From: Kalaharituber pfeilii
Taxonomy: Eukaryota > Ascomycota > Pezizomycetes > Pezizales > Pezizaceae
Length of the DNA stretch: 64,000 nucleotides
Direction of reading: 5' to 3'
NCBI GenBank assembly: GCA_015179045.1
Contig: WHUZ01000065.1
Coordinates: forward strand, 62,001 to 126,000
Shown here: positions 22,501-32,650 of the stretch, one piece after another
How the letters are laid out: the number at the start of each line of letters is the position of its first letter
How positions within the stretch are numbered: the stretch's first letter is position 1
Program-made: the position numbers and the translations under genes
Notes under the pieces: generated by a model
What the model was told of the DNA's origin: nothing
Database searches by the model: none
What the model saw: only the letters and a program-made list of their open reading frames with translations

Positions 22501-22746
22501 GCCTTGCGCCTGGAGAGAGGGAGGTGTGCGGTGTGGTTGAAGAGGATAGGGGCGGCTGAGTCGGATAAGTGCAGGTGCGGGGAGGTGCAAACCGGGGAGC
22601 ACCTCGCTTTCCGATGCAGGAACCAGAAGAACCGTCCAGAAGGCTTTGAGAGGTGGGGCGACATGGAAAATAATTGGAAGAGAAAAGCGGAGAATGGGGA
22701 GGAGTATGACGTTTTGGAGAATTTCTTCGCTGGGGTCAAGTTCTAG
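19588..22746 (+). CDS. LINE-B ORF2: endonuclease end, reverse transcriptase, RNase H, zinc finger
   Basis: Open without stops from the 5' truncation to TAG 22744-22746 (~1050 codons). In order: the last part of an APE-type endonuclease (LDLGSDHSALVVEF); a charged helical linker; RT fingers (TSAPGPDGIGYRLIKAAL, IPKPGKDIRTTKAWRPI); the first catalytic Asp in TADVKGGFN; VPQGSPLSPVLFLIFM; the YVDD active site near 21117; and the thumb (EESKWEMITFG). RNase H follows (FFSDGSKIED, CLDSEAA, WVKAHIGIAGNEKADEWA, with the Asp/Glu set present), then a C-x-C-x7-H-x4-C finger (CRCGEVQTGEHLAFRC). The enzyme would perform target-primed reverse transcription of its own RNA. The frame is intact, so the insertion is young, but without the complete endonuclease or ORF1 it cannot be autonomous. 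Overlapping minus-strand frames are shadows. Confidence 0.9.
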   Translation, partial: CLAGERVGTWRREVEGRLKESRIDLVWYRGVRGVEVGYLDLGSDHSALVVEFEEKKREREEEEVRVRIDWERMEKEIEGLNGEWDEQERREWAERMGEGDAYQKLKRWKRSLEKKVRVSGKSKKWWSEEIEELRKEVNRLARGGVGARARLVNEERVRGWKAAVQKMKWKIREEKRRCWREFIEEEGVSDPWRLVRVAKDPFGRGEKMETLMDEEGRELEGDVEKVEALVRRNFAFKEEEERSGEAERGGENRNRLWRSMEERRRVEEEVRAALRGTKNTSAPGPDGIGYRLIKAALKTPFGDQLVSEVAEKWMQNQIPKEWKEMKVVMIPKPGKDIRTTKAWRPINLINCISKIGEKVMANRLQRETGLFHKLQLGARKGRNAVQAMARAVTKAQRCLHRGGRAAWVTADVKGGFNIVRREVVLRRIEEKGSEEVRKKRWWLEDFMGTREFSVEWDGRVRGRGKANVGVPQGSPLSPVLFLIFMAPTMEKIERRVRGVATGVEVEAPSYVDDIAVTVLDWHGYWDMGRLRERVKKEVKAVAEEDQIPLEESKWEMITFGVGKRQKREGEFLKWLGVIFDENLTFTAHWKNRVGRARSLAGALAGLGNRNWGMSPRSWRQVYTGMIRAVAMWGSEIGWRGQKEWRKEVERLQLRVLKKAAGGGRGAGAEGVNAVCGVEEAEVVLDAAQARAIIREVESPSELAELCTADFKEGNEEVEEEARNWRDWEVQWALAEKDGYETVLDRWQGQWARFSEEGEEISWGGGCEVVEVETAERLGRKKGGREEWETSIEEAGRERAVFFSDGSKIEDSKVGAGVWGRSAVVAEVVGRTATVFDGEVRGVRRALESAPEEVLVLICLDSEAAVMAIQKAGREGKGKTEDVRRVVNAVARRKRKGGDAKLLWVKAHIGIAGNEKADEWAKKGTVMQGKEVATGSGVRQRVKAWRKEKREVEGFGGGKVMEWNRIAVSNFTALRLERGRCAVWLKRIGAAESDKCRCGEVQTGEHLAFRCRNQKNRPEGFERWGDMENNWKRKAENGEEYDVLENFFAGVKF

Positions 22747-22875
22747 AAGCTAGGAGAGCGGGGGCGATGGCGCGTGGGGGCCATGTACGTAGAGAGTTAG
22801 TTTAGCCTGTCTCCGGGCTATGAGGGCTTGCCCAGGGACCCTGCCATGGCCAAGTGCTACAAGCGGGGTTATGTG

Positions 22876-22906
<31 letters not shown>
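19588..22906 (+). mobile_element. LINE-B retrotransposon, 5'-truncated, 3.3 kb
   Basis: Bounded by the 13-bp duplication ATCTCGCACCATT (19575-19587 and 22907-22919), itself part of the array. The 3' UTR has GCCTGTCTCCGGGCTATGAG followed by the type B hairpin (CCCTGC...GCGGGG) and ~29 A. ORF1 and most of the endonuclease are missing, as expected after incomplete reverse transcription. Confidence 0.95.
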
Positions 22907-22910
<4 letters not shown>

Positions 22911-23425
22911 CGCACCATTGAGGAGCTGTCGTGCCTGTTAAATTGAGGAGCTATCATGCCTGTTAAATTGAGGAGCTGTCGTGCCTGTTAAATTGAGGCG
23001 CTGTCGTGCCTGTCAACGCCTGTCAAATTCGGTTCATTTTGCTGCATTTCGCGGGGTGAAATGGACCTGCCATACCTGTCAAATTTGACTCGTTCTGCTG
23101 CACCTCACATCATTGAGGAGCTGTCGTGCCTGTCAAAGTGCCTATCAAATTCAGCTCATTTTGCTGCATCTCGCGAGGTAAAATGGACCTACCATACCTG
23201 TCAAATTTGACTTGTTCAGCTGCATCTCGTGCCATCGAATACCAGTCAAATTGTACTCTTATACCTGTTAAATTTGACTCACTTTGTTACTATTGTGCTA
23301 TGGAAAGCTGCTGCTGTACCTCTCAAATTGAACTCGTTATGCTTCATCTCCTGATGGTGAGAGAGATATACCATACCTATAAAATTTGGCTCATTCTTCT
23401 GTATCTTATGCCGAGTATGTTGAGG
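22907..23425. repeat. Degenerate ~57-bp tandem repeat, block 3 right part
   Basis: Continuation of the 18170-19587 array. At 22915-23010 a shorter sub-repeat (GAGGAGCTGTCGTGCCTGTT + AAATT, ~31 bp) is amplified three to four times. Confidence 0.85.
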
Positions 23426-24190
23426 TTCAGGAGAATGTGAACATTTCACATAAAGGGATTGCAGTGATAGATACGGCCAATTGCAACTCCTCATTGTCGT
23501 GGTGTCCATTTCCGTGAAGGTTGATTCCATACGAAATGTGATGGAAACTCTTGATATAGGTATTGTCGGGCGTTTGGCATATTCCACATTAATATGTGCC
23601 TTATGACGAAGGTTCAGGGGTATGTTAAGGTTCAGGAGTATGAACACTTCACTCGGTACATTGATATGGCATTCGCGGTTGCTGCCAAGGTCTTTTCTGA
23701 CAGGGGTTCGGTGTACGCCAAGGGGGATGTAACTCAGTACTATATAAGATGTATATCGAAGATATGATTGCTACCCACTCACAGCTTTTCTCTTTCGCAT
23801 CTGCTGTCGCGGAATCATTTACTAGTTACTTGATACAGTAGCCAGGACGCGTGGTCTTTCAACAACGCCAACCGCCACTACCTCCGAAGTTGGCCATACA
23901 TCCATTAAGTCCACCAGTAATACATGTTGCTGCGTCCTACAGTAGTAAATGGCTGAATGATAGTAAAAAAAAAAAAAAAAAAAAAAAAACTGTCGCCGCA
24001 ATTTTGTAAATACTTGGCCGAAGAGCTTTAATAGTATATAAGGCTTTTGAAGACTGTTCTGGCATATGTTTTCTGCTTATTCAATAGCTCACTGTGCCCA
24101 TTCTTACTCAGCATTAACTATCATCTCGGTCTCATTCCTCTTAACAACACCTAGCCCCCACGCATATCTTTTTATACCTAAATAGGCAAT
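23426..24190. other. Upstream region of MULE gene with A24 run
   Basis: 23690-23965 looks promoter- or LTR-like (CAGTACTATATAAGATG near 23735) and ends in a 24-A run, suggesting a retroposed transcript end, but no duplication was found. 24040-24180 has a second TATA-like AGTATATAAGGC near 24033 and leads into the transposase ATG at 24191. Confidence 0.4.
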
Positions 24191-26362
24191 ATGGGTGATA
24201 GATATGATATTCCTGCACTTCATCGAAGCACCCCAATTACTGGAGAGCAGTATGCTTTTGTTGATGATGTATTACATCGCCTTCAAGACTATGCATTAGT
24301 TACTGGATTTGCAGTTGTAGTTGGAAGTGGTTCAGAGAAGAAAGGTAGAATTGAATATCTCTGTGTCCATCATAGAAAGGTTCGGAATACACGCAAGTAA
24401 ATTAAGAGCTCTAATATAGTAAATACAATTAATAGCTAATATCTGAATAGGTTGGAAGATGCTACACGCCAGCGTGAAACTAAGTCTCGAGCTAAGGATT
24501 GCAAGTGGATGTGTTACTTATCCTATAAAAATATTAAGGCTGGTAATACTAGCAGCAAGCAAAAAGGCTGGGTTCTGACAGTTAAAACACTTGAACATGT
24601 TCATCCTATGGAAGAGTAAGCAGGTAATATCTATCCTGAGCATAAACGGCGAGATATAGGACAACAATGTCAGCTTGCAGAGGCATCCGAATTTAGATCT
24701 GCTGGAGCAAGTTATAATGAATACCTACGATTTCAAGTTCAACCAGGTCATCCACTCGATCCTAAGTCATTTTACAATACAAAGCGTACTCAATCTTTAA
24801 AGACACCTTCTGATATGATAGAGCAAATGCTAGCAGCATTAGAAAAGGCAGGCTTTCATACTCGCACTAGATGGAGTGAAGAAAGTAAGGAAGATCTAGT
24901 AATACGCCGACTAGAGCAGATCTTCTTTATTGATTCACAACAGATTCTTTTATGCCAACGCTTTGCATCAGATTTTTTACTTGAAAGTGATGCCACTTTT
25001 GGGAATAATCAACTTCGCATGCCTCTTGCTCATTTGATTGGAATTACTAATACTAACCTAACATTTACGGCTTGTTTTTCATTTATTCGATCTGAAAGTT
25101 GTGAGGATTTCAACTTTATTCATTCACAAATGGAAGAGCTAGTATGGGCAGGTAGATGTCCTCCTCCACGAGTCATTATTAGTGACCAAAGCAAAGGAAT
25201 GATAAAGTCAATGAGTGAAACTATGCCACATTCTATACATCAGCTATGTGAATGGCATATGTTTCAAAATATCAAGAAACGGCTGACTGAAAGTGGACGA
25301 TATGATAAAGAGCAGCGTGAGATATTGCATGGATTTGTTTGGGCCTATATTCAAGCTACTACAGTAGAGAATATGCAGAAGGCAAAGGCAGACTTACTAT
25401 ATCAATTGCATTCACAAGAGCAGGAATATCTAACTCAAAATTGGGATGATAAAGAGCAACAGGTCCTCCGCTGTTATACATCCCAATATCGCAACTTAGG
25501 TGCAAACTCTACTCAACGAAATGAAGGAGTTCATCCAATAGCGAAGCAATTTCTTAACCCACAACTGACTTTGGATGAATGTACTTCACGACTTATGAAG
25601 TATTTACATGCTATGCATTCTCGCCTTGAACGCTCAGAAACCGAAAGCCGTACAAAAGTCCCTAGAATTCATGATCCTCAAGGTGCCTTTAAGCTTCTTT
25701 TAGGTACTGTTACACATTTTGCAATTGAAAAGATCAAATACGAATGGAATGCAGCCCGAATTCAGCATGATAAATACCTTAGTGACAATACTTACTCTGG
25801 AACCTTTGAGGTTGAACCATGTACCTGCGAAATTATTCACCGTTATGCATTACCCTGTCAACATCGCCTTCTACCTATAGTCTATGAAAACCGACATATT
25901 CCTCTTCAGCTTCTCCATCCACGGTGGCAAATCAAAGGTCCAATAGCACCAATGGAGTGGACAATGACCGACAGAGAAACACCTTCAGATCCATCTATTG
26001 CAATACCTCAACAACAGCCATAAGACCAATATACTAATCAAGGTCGAGACCTCCTTCTACGATCATTATATGACCAAGAACAGTTGCATGGTACCCTTAC
26101 TGGTGAGAAGGCAGAGCTCTTTGCACGTTTGCAGCATACTCATACCAGCCACATGCAACGGATGTTCAGTTCCAGTACACCTGCTGGTCGTGGTGCTCAG
26201 CCGATTATCCAGCAATTTGTACCACCAGCTTTAAATCAATTTCGTCAGAAAAAGACTAAGGGGAAAGCTAAAGCTCGTGCTATACCTCTGCTGAGTTGGC
26301 TGAACGAACAGCTGCAGCAAGAAATACTAGAAAGCGCCGTAGGGAAGGCTCCTCAGGTGTAG
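24191..26362 (+). pseudogene. MULE transposase with FAR1 and SWIM domains, one intron, two stops
   Basis: Exon 1 (24191-24396) encodes a FAR1-like DNA-binding start: YALVTGFAVVVGSGSEKKG, then RIEYLCVHH. A 54-nt intron GTAAAT...GAATAG (24397-24450) restores the frame (R-K-L-E-D). Exon 2 runs to TAG 26360-26362 but has TAA at 24617 and TAA at 26021. The second stop reads CAG in the neighbouring copy, so it is a recent change. The MULE core has first Asp (LLESDATFGNN), second Asp (VIISDQSKGM), CEWHMFQNIKKRL, and the Glu in NSTQRNEGVHP. A SWIM zinc finger follows (C-x-C...C-x-H: CTCEIIHRYALPCQH). Function would be cut-and-paste transposition, with FAR1/SWIM binding DNA. Only the two nonsense codons argue against activity. 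Confidence 0.85.
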
Positions 26363-27122
26363 TTGAGCTTGGTGAGGATACGCAAGCTACGCAGGATGTT
26401 ATTCTCGTTGCATCAAGGTCCCATGTATCTTCCACTGCACCTATTTAGATGTTCAAGTATTGTATGTAATATCTTAGCTTAGATAGTACCTGAGGCCAAG
26501 GAGAAGAGCCGTGAGTGGGAAACTACCAAATTTTCGATATATACATCAAGTTGTACTTGGGTACATGCGAGCTCACCACCCTTGAAAACTCTGCATATTA
26601 GCGCACGCCACTGGCGATCCGCTTACCGTACAAGGAACTACCTGTCCCTGAGCGGACAGGTAAAAAGTACCTGTCCCGAGTCATCCCGCTTATCCTTCTT
26701 AGGCAATACCTATCTCCTATGCATATCTTTTTATACCTAAATAGGCAATATGGGTGATAGCTATGATATTCCTGAACTTCATTGAAGCACTCTAATTACT
26801 GAAGAGCAGTACGCTTTTATGAATGGTGTATTACATCATCTTCAAGACTATGCATTAGTTACTGGATTTGTAGTTGTGGTTTATGAAAATCAACAGATTC
26901 CTCTTTAGCTTCTCCATCCATACTGGCAAATCAAATGTCCAATAGCACTCAAAAAATAGACAATGACCGACAGAAAAGTACCTATAGATCTACCTATCAC
27001 AATACCTCAACAGCAGCCACAGGACCAAGATACTAATTAATGCTAACATCTTCTACAATCATTATATGACCAAGAACAGTTTACCAAGAACAGTAATATG
27101 GTGTCCTTACTGGTGAGCAGGC

Positions 27123-27176
27123 ATTGCCACAGCCCCATAGGTGGCAAGCGATCAATGATATTAAAAAAAAAAAAAA
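27123..27176 (+). mobile_element. Ultra-short retroinsertion, hairpin A variant
   Basis: ATTGCCACAGCCCCATAGG...GCGATCAATGATATT plus A13 between TGGTGAG(C/A)AGGC at 27111-27122 and 27177-27188. The empty site is preserved in the upstream MULE copy (26100-26112), which proves insertion. Confidence 0.95.
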
Positions 27177-27528
27177 TGGTGAGAAGGCAAAGCTTTTTGC
27201 ATGTTTGTAGCATACTCATACCAGCCACATGCAACAAATGTTCACCAGCACACGTGCTAGTCATGGTGCTCAGCCAATTATCCAGCAATTTGTACCACCA
27301 GCTTTATATCAATTTCGTCAGAAAAAGACCAAAGGAAAAGCTAAAGTGCATGCTATAACCTCTGCTAAGTTGGCTGAATGAACAGGTTACAGCTGCTGCA
27401 AGAAATACTAGAAAGTGCCATAGGGAAGGCTTCTCAGGTGTAGTTGAGCTTGAAGAGGATACGCAAGCTACGCAGGATATTATTCTTGTTGCATCAAGGT
27501 CCCATGCGTCTTCCACTGCACCTATTTA

Positions 27529-27986
27529 GATGTTCACGAATTGCCTTGCGGAAGGATTTGGGGAAGGTTAAGGCCTGGCTGGAGGCAGCGAACCGGGATT
27601 TGGGGAGGATAGACGGAATTCGCTGGTTGAGGAGGAAGTCAATTTTGGTGGAGGAGGGAAAAAAAAACGAGCTCGGTGGTGGTATACCTGGGGAAGGAAA
27701 GGGAAGGGGAAAGGTCAGACTGAGCGGGAGATGGCTGACCGCGGTCCGTTATGAGCCGGAGAGGGGGAAGGTATAGGGGGTCATATCGGGCTCCACCCGC
27801 GCTATTGAAGAGTCCGCGGGCATCACATGTAGTTAGAAACGGTAGGGGAGGCTAGGATTGGTGTTTTTAGGCGGGAGATTCTCTGACGGTGTTTTTAACT
27901 CTTTTTTATTTATTTATATAGCACAACATCGCCATAGCCCGTAGGGCGGCAAGCGATTAATGATATTAAAAAAAAAAAAAAAAAAA
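27529..27986 (+). mobile_element. ORF1-tail element, copy 2
   Basis: Compared with the empty site at 26450 (GATGTTCAAGTATTGTA), ~458 bp are inserted after GATGTTCA. Coding: IALRKDLGKVKAWLEAANRD, IRWLRRKSILVEEGKK, then a frame-disturbed linker, KVRLSGRWL, stop at 27776. The 3' UTR has CGCGGGCATCACATGTA, a type A hairpin with an ATCGC/GCGAT stem and ~19 A. No target duplication is evident. Confidence 0.8.
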
Positions 27987-28111
27987 GTATTGTACATAAT
28001 ATCTTGGCTTAGGTACCTCTGAATCGTAACCCTTGAAAACTTCTGCATATTAGCGCACGCCACTGGCGATCCGCTTACCGTACAAGGAACTACCTGTCCG
28101 GAGTCATCCCG

Positions 28112-28163
28112 TTTTTAATATCACGTAGCTCCGCTTGCAGCTGTTCGCCATGGCAGGGTAATG
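28112..28163 (-). mobile_element. Hairpin B tail, short T tract
   Basis: TTTTTAATATCACGTAGCTCC...CCATGGCAGGG sits at the point where copy 1 of the MULE trailing region continues with CTTATCC. The T tract is only 5 nt and no duplication was recognised, so it may be old or deleted. Confidence 0.6.
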
Positions 28164-28225
28164 GGATGGGTTTAGCTCCTGTGATGTACAGTATGTGTGT
28201 CGGTGAAGTCAGCTTATACTCTCTT

Positions 28226-28312
28226 TTTGTTTTGTTTTTTCTATATCAGTACTCGCATGCCGCCCTAAGGGCTATGGCGAGGTTAGAGTAAACAAAAATA
28301 ATAATAATAATA
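28226..28312 (-). mobile_element. Short retroinsertion, hairpin A plus ~35 nt of 3' UTR
   Basis: Flanked by ATACTCTCTT at 28216-28225 and 28313-28322. Carries an AATAAT run at its 5' end. Confidence 0.85.
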
Positions 28313-28322
28313 ATACTCTCTT

Positions 28323-29785
28323 CTTGCCTTCTCTCTGGTAACCCCTTGTCGAAAAGATCGAAGTGCCCTTGCCCACTGGAGATTCTATCTTATCCTGGTT
28401 AGCAGCGCATTTCGATGATTGGATTCATCAAGTTAGGTCTCGATCTCTACTACTGCCCTTCCATCGCGAAAAGCTGCAAGTGGGGCTATGTGAGATGTAT
28501 ATATACAACAAAAAAGGTCCCTGTTACCGTATCATTCTAAGGAGCTTGATAGGCCACAGGCACCGAAGTGACGTCAAAAACCTGAATGGGAAAGAGTCAC
28601 TTTCAGTTTATTCCAAGCGTAGAACTGCGGAGTGTATATACAGTAGCTTAGTCACCTACTAATCCTCAGCAGTAATCTGGTTCAAGACTGGTGTGCATGC
28701 GAAGCCATTGTATGAATACTAGTGGAGTAAAATATAAAACTAATATCCTTCGGTGTACCTTTATAAGTCACTTACCTACCTTCTGTTGAAAGGGAGTCGT
28801 ACGCTATTCTCTGTGATGGGGCAGCACATACTTCGTACCCATTATAGTTAGTCTCATGCTAAGCCCAGCTAATCCCGGCTGCTACTAGTAGCGTACTAAT
28901 TACGGTCGCCTTGGCGACTGCGATCGTATCTACAATATAAGGCGGTGAATACAGTACTGCAGTATATATAAGTCGTGCTGGTAAAGTTCGAAGCTCGAGC
29001 GGTCCATGCGTGCGGCTTGGTCTCATACCAAGACCAAGGGGCTTTACAGTCAGGCTGCTTATGTAAATTAACTTGAGAAGCGCATCTCAATATTCATATG
29101 AGTCTCCGAAGGACAGACACATATTTATGGAACAATTACTTCCTTGATTGGTAGTCTCATGCCGAAAAGTGAAATGTACGAGGTGTAGGTAACCTAGCAG
29201 AGACAGATCTTGCGGCTGGCGGATCGTCGTTACTCTTGCAAAGAAATAGCCAATTAGGTATTTCTTGGCTCGAACGGTTGCATCAACTGAATGGCCTATC
29301 TACGGTGAACCTAAAATTAACACTGCCCAACGGGAATTCACGTGCGCAACGGTAATTGGCCGTATTGGCAATGGGCTGGAAATCGGAAAGTGCACGTCAC
29401 TAGGCAAGGCTGGCTCAGCTGTCTGTTCACTTCTTTTTGTTGCCTTTCATTTGCGTTTCTGTCTCACAGAGGTTATACCTGCATTTAGGAGTTCCGAGTA
29501 TTCTACGCTTGGCCGGAGTTCGAACTGGGTATCTACTAACTAGGCGCCAATGCCTGTACGAGGAGCCGGGTGGGTCAAGGTTAAGGTGCCAGTTCCGTTA
29601 CTTGGAGTGAAAGTGAGTGAGCAGAAAGTGAGATGTGGGGGCCTACATTGCTTCAAGGGTTGCTCATTTCTCTTTGGGGTCAATGCTGTTTCTCTTACGC
29701 TTGTTCGTTTTCAGAGGGAAGGTGGAGGAGACGTGGCAAGTTGAACAGATAGGGGCTAGCTGTCGACCTTTTTTCTGACTCTTGT
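28323..29785. other. Region without recognised gene
   Basis: Scattered short frames without motifs. Parts read like single-copy intergenic sequence. 29546-29780 has a GC-richer frame (64 codons) with no recognisable domain. Confidence 0.35.
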
Positions 29786-29794
29786 TGTTACTGG

Positions 29795-30520
29795 AAGCAG
29801 GAAAAACTGGCAAGGTAAGGACCGCAGACCTAGCGCGGGTGATAGATCTGATTGCAGAGAGGGGGCGGAGGCTAAGGGAGGCGGATGCAGTGAAGCTGGC
29901 ATGGGTCAAGGCCCATGTGGGGATAGAGGGCAATGAGAAGGCAGATGAGTTGGCCAAAGAGGGGCCCAAATGCATGAGGTATGATGGGCAGGCCACTGAG
30001 GGCGGGCTGCGTCAGGAGTTAATTCGAAAAAGAAAAGAGGAGAGGGAGCGTGCAGGGTTTGGGAAGGGCAAATTCGTGAAGTGGGGCAGGAGAGCACTCA
30101 CAAATTACATATGGCTGCGGACTGGAAAAGGCGGAGCTATGTGCAGGAGGATGGTCAGTGGCGAGAAGGTACAATGCACATGTGGTGAGGCATGGAGTGC
30201 TGAGCATGTGGTGTTCAGGTGCACCGAACTGGAGCGGCCCCAGAGGAAGAACAAAGATGGGGCGCATGTCACCTGGCAGTCCTGGGAGGACCTAGAGGAG
30301 AAAGGGTGGAAGCAAGAAGGCGTGGAGGGCGACCCGGTCGAGTACTGGTTTGCCTGCCGCGATCTGGGGTAGCCGGGGACGGAGGGCACTGGGTGCTCAA
30401 GGTGTGTATGTAGATTCCGTAGTTAGTTGTTCGACACCTGGCCCGGGTATATGGGTCCCTGCCATAGGCTGGTAGCCTGTATGCGGGGTTACGTGAATAA
30501 AAAAAAAAAAAAAAAAAAAA
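29795..30520 (+). mobile_element. LINE-B-type fragment: RNase H and zinc finger
   Basis: Bounded by TGTTACTGG (29786-29794 and 30521-30529). The frame 29795-30372 encodes LAWVKAHVGIEGNEKADELA (end of RNase H), a basic linker, and a C-x-C-x7-H-x4-C finger (CTCGEAWSAEHVVFRC). It ends YWFACRDLG stop. The 3' end is the hairpin B variant with an AGGCTGGTAGCCT inner stem, plus ~22 A. It is a sister of the minus copy at 34828-35264 and a sublineage distinct from the 19.6-kb LINE-B. Confidence 0.9.
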
Positions 30521-30829
30521 TGTTACTGGTAATGACGCACTAATCCAGCTGATTCCAGCATTCTTAATAAAGTTGTGGGCCCATGAATGTCACGATCTAT
30601 TCAGTTTATACCAATGTATATAAGATTTCCCAAAAAAGAGTTGCATTAGTTTACCTTCGTGATTTCATCCTATCTGGTTGGCGCGTTCTGTTCTCCGTAA
30701 ACACGATGCGCAGTGCGGAAGCTTCAAACAGTTGAATATATGCACCTCGGCTTGCATCTGGTATTGTCTAATTGCCAAGATTTTGCGCAGCTATAAATAC
30801 GTTCTCCGCTGAGGCCAAGCCCCTACGCT

Positions 30830-31830
30830 TCGTATGAATCACTGCAGTAGCAGTATGGGAAGAGGAGCAGATATGGAATGGAGCGCAGGTATGGTATACA
30901 GATGGGAGCCGTTCAGAGGCCGGAGTAGGGGCACCGGCGGTGAGAGTCCGCAGACCGGCATTGGGAACATATGGGGGTGCAGGCGAACCGGACAGATATG
31001 AAGCATACAGGGTAGCATTGCCTGGCACATACGATAATGACGTAGCTGAACTAGCTGCAGTTCTGGAGGCATGCCGGGTGGCACTTATGCAGGCCGATGG
31101 GAGCTCAGGTTTTGGGAAGATATACATCCTAACAGACTCACATTTTTTTTTTTTTTTTTTTTTTTTATTTCATTACTCGCGTGCCGCCCTGGGGGCTATG
31201 GCGAGGTAACAGACTCACAGTATGTGGTACGGGCGGCACTAGATGGGCAATTCAAGGCACGCTCACGGCTTGAGCACGAGCACCTCAGGATGAGCCACAG
31301 GCTGGCGGATAAGGGTGTAGAGGGATACATGATCTGGATCCCGGCACATCTGGGGATTGCTGTGAATGAGAAGGCGGACAAGGAGGCCAAGAGAGCAGTG
31401 GTAGACCCAGGATGGAGGATGCAGGGGGTATCCGACCAACTCACGGTGGCAGAAGCCAGAGCACGAGATAGAGCAAAGTTTGCAGAGGACCTGGGGGCAG
31501 AGGCATGGGGTCTAGGGCTGAGACACTGGACCAACAAAGGGGTGAGAGCATTTATGGAGATCTCCCGCAAGAGGACAGAGTGTCCTTTCTGTGGGAAGGA
31601 CACGCCAGCAATGAGGGACCATATTATGCGGAAATGCCGGAAGCTCAAGAAGGAGAGGCTGGAGGAAGGCCTTTACGGGACACGCAGGGATGGGCGGGCG
31701 GTACCTACAGGTTTTGACATTTGGTTCGCAAAAGATGAATGGTCTAAGACGCAGAACTTCTGCATGAGGGTAGCGGGGCGAATTAAGCCTATTCACTTTG
31801 GGAAGGGGAGCCAAGGGTAGGAGGGCGGAA
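30830..31830 (+). pseudogene. LINE-C RNase H domain and finger, interrupted
   Basis: A third LINE lineage. Upstream frame: YTDGSRSEAGVGAPA (first Asp), DVAELAAVLEACRVAL (Glu), YILTDS. The 64-bp insertion at 31143-31206 breaks it. Downstream: QYVVRAAL, MIWIPAHLGIAVNEKADKEA, then a CPFCGKDTPAMRDHIMRKC finger (C-x2-C-x8-H-x4-C) and stop at 31820. No A tail or hairpin of type A or B is visible after the stop, so its 3' end is unlike the other two lineages. Confidence 0.8.
31143..31206 (-). mobile_element. Ultra-short retroinsertion, hairpin A, inside LINE-C RNase H
   Basis: T26 plus ATTTCATTACTCGCGTGCC...GGCGAGG. Perfect 13-bp duplication TAACAGACTCACA at 31130-31142 and 31207-31219. Removing it restores LTDSQYV, the conserved third catalytic block. 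Confidence 0.95.
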
Positions 31831-31889
31831 GGCGATGGGGAAGAGGAGGACGGGGAGGATGGGAGGGTTGGTGGCGGAGCTTATTTCTT

Positions 31890-32650
31890 TCTTTGTTCCT
31901 GATTTTTATTTTTCTAGAGGGGGAAACCCCGTTCCCTTTGTAAAACCTTGCCGCGTATAGTCCCGGAAAAAGTGCAATAGCCAGGCACCGTCGGGGACGT
32001 AAAACAAATATTAGAGAAGATGCGATTCAAAGCCAGCTTGACTCCAAACCTTCTGACCAAGCTCAAATTGGCAAAGCAGGTAAAATATAGAGCTGGCTCT
32101 GTGAATTCAGGATGCGATTTCACTGGGGTGCCTGGACAATAAGGACAGGGGGATTAGCAGGGGTTCCGTCTGGCTCTATTGATGTGAAAAATATTTGTTT
32201 ACTTTAACAAATATCAATCATACGTGCCTTTATACCGATTATACTTATCTTTATACCTGTTCTCGCACTCCTACACATCCACAATGCTATCTGAACATTT
32301 GCTAATAGGACTCATCAGAATGGGGTAGATCAAGCATTCTCTCGATTGTAGGGGCGTTCTCTAGTGCTGTAGCTGAATGGGCAGTAGTGTTCTCGTATGG
32401 CATGGAGTTCTCGTGTGGTATAGAGTTTGTATATGCATACAATTGATTTTTTTCAGCCAATTTCTACGTACGTACAATTGATTTTTTCTATGAATTTGTT
32501 AAAGCCACGTTAACTGAAAAAACACAATTTTCTCGGCCAGTCTGGCTGGCTTTTGACCCATGCTGGCTTTATCGCAAGGGTGTTGATCCGGGGTCCTGGT
32601 CGTCGTGCCAGGGCCCCTGCAAATAGAGCCAGTTGACTTCGCATCCTCTC
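31890..32650. other. Non-coding stretch
   Basis: AT-rich in 32170-32560, with a repeated CAATTGATTTTTT (32441, 32473). No gene supported. Confidence 0.4.

Larger units (their letters stand above)
26700..28110 (+). pseudogene. Second MULE copy, internally deleted, in tandem
   Basis: Repeats the leader and first ~50 codons of the upstream gene (ATGGGTGATAGCTATGATAT) with a stop. At ~26880 it jumps to the sequence after the SWIM domain, losing ~1.55 kb. The 3' part (QFRQKKTKGKAK) and the trailing region TTAGCGCACGCCACTGGCG match copy 1. It was later hit by an ultra-short insertion (27123) and an ORF1-tail element (27529). Confidence 0.8.

Noticed and set aside
29500..29545. GGAGTTCGAACTGGG as a tRNA B box
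   Set aside because: No matching A box, cloverleaf or CCA-side stem could be built around it.
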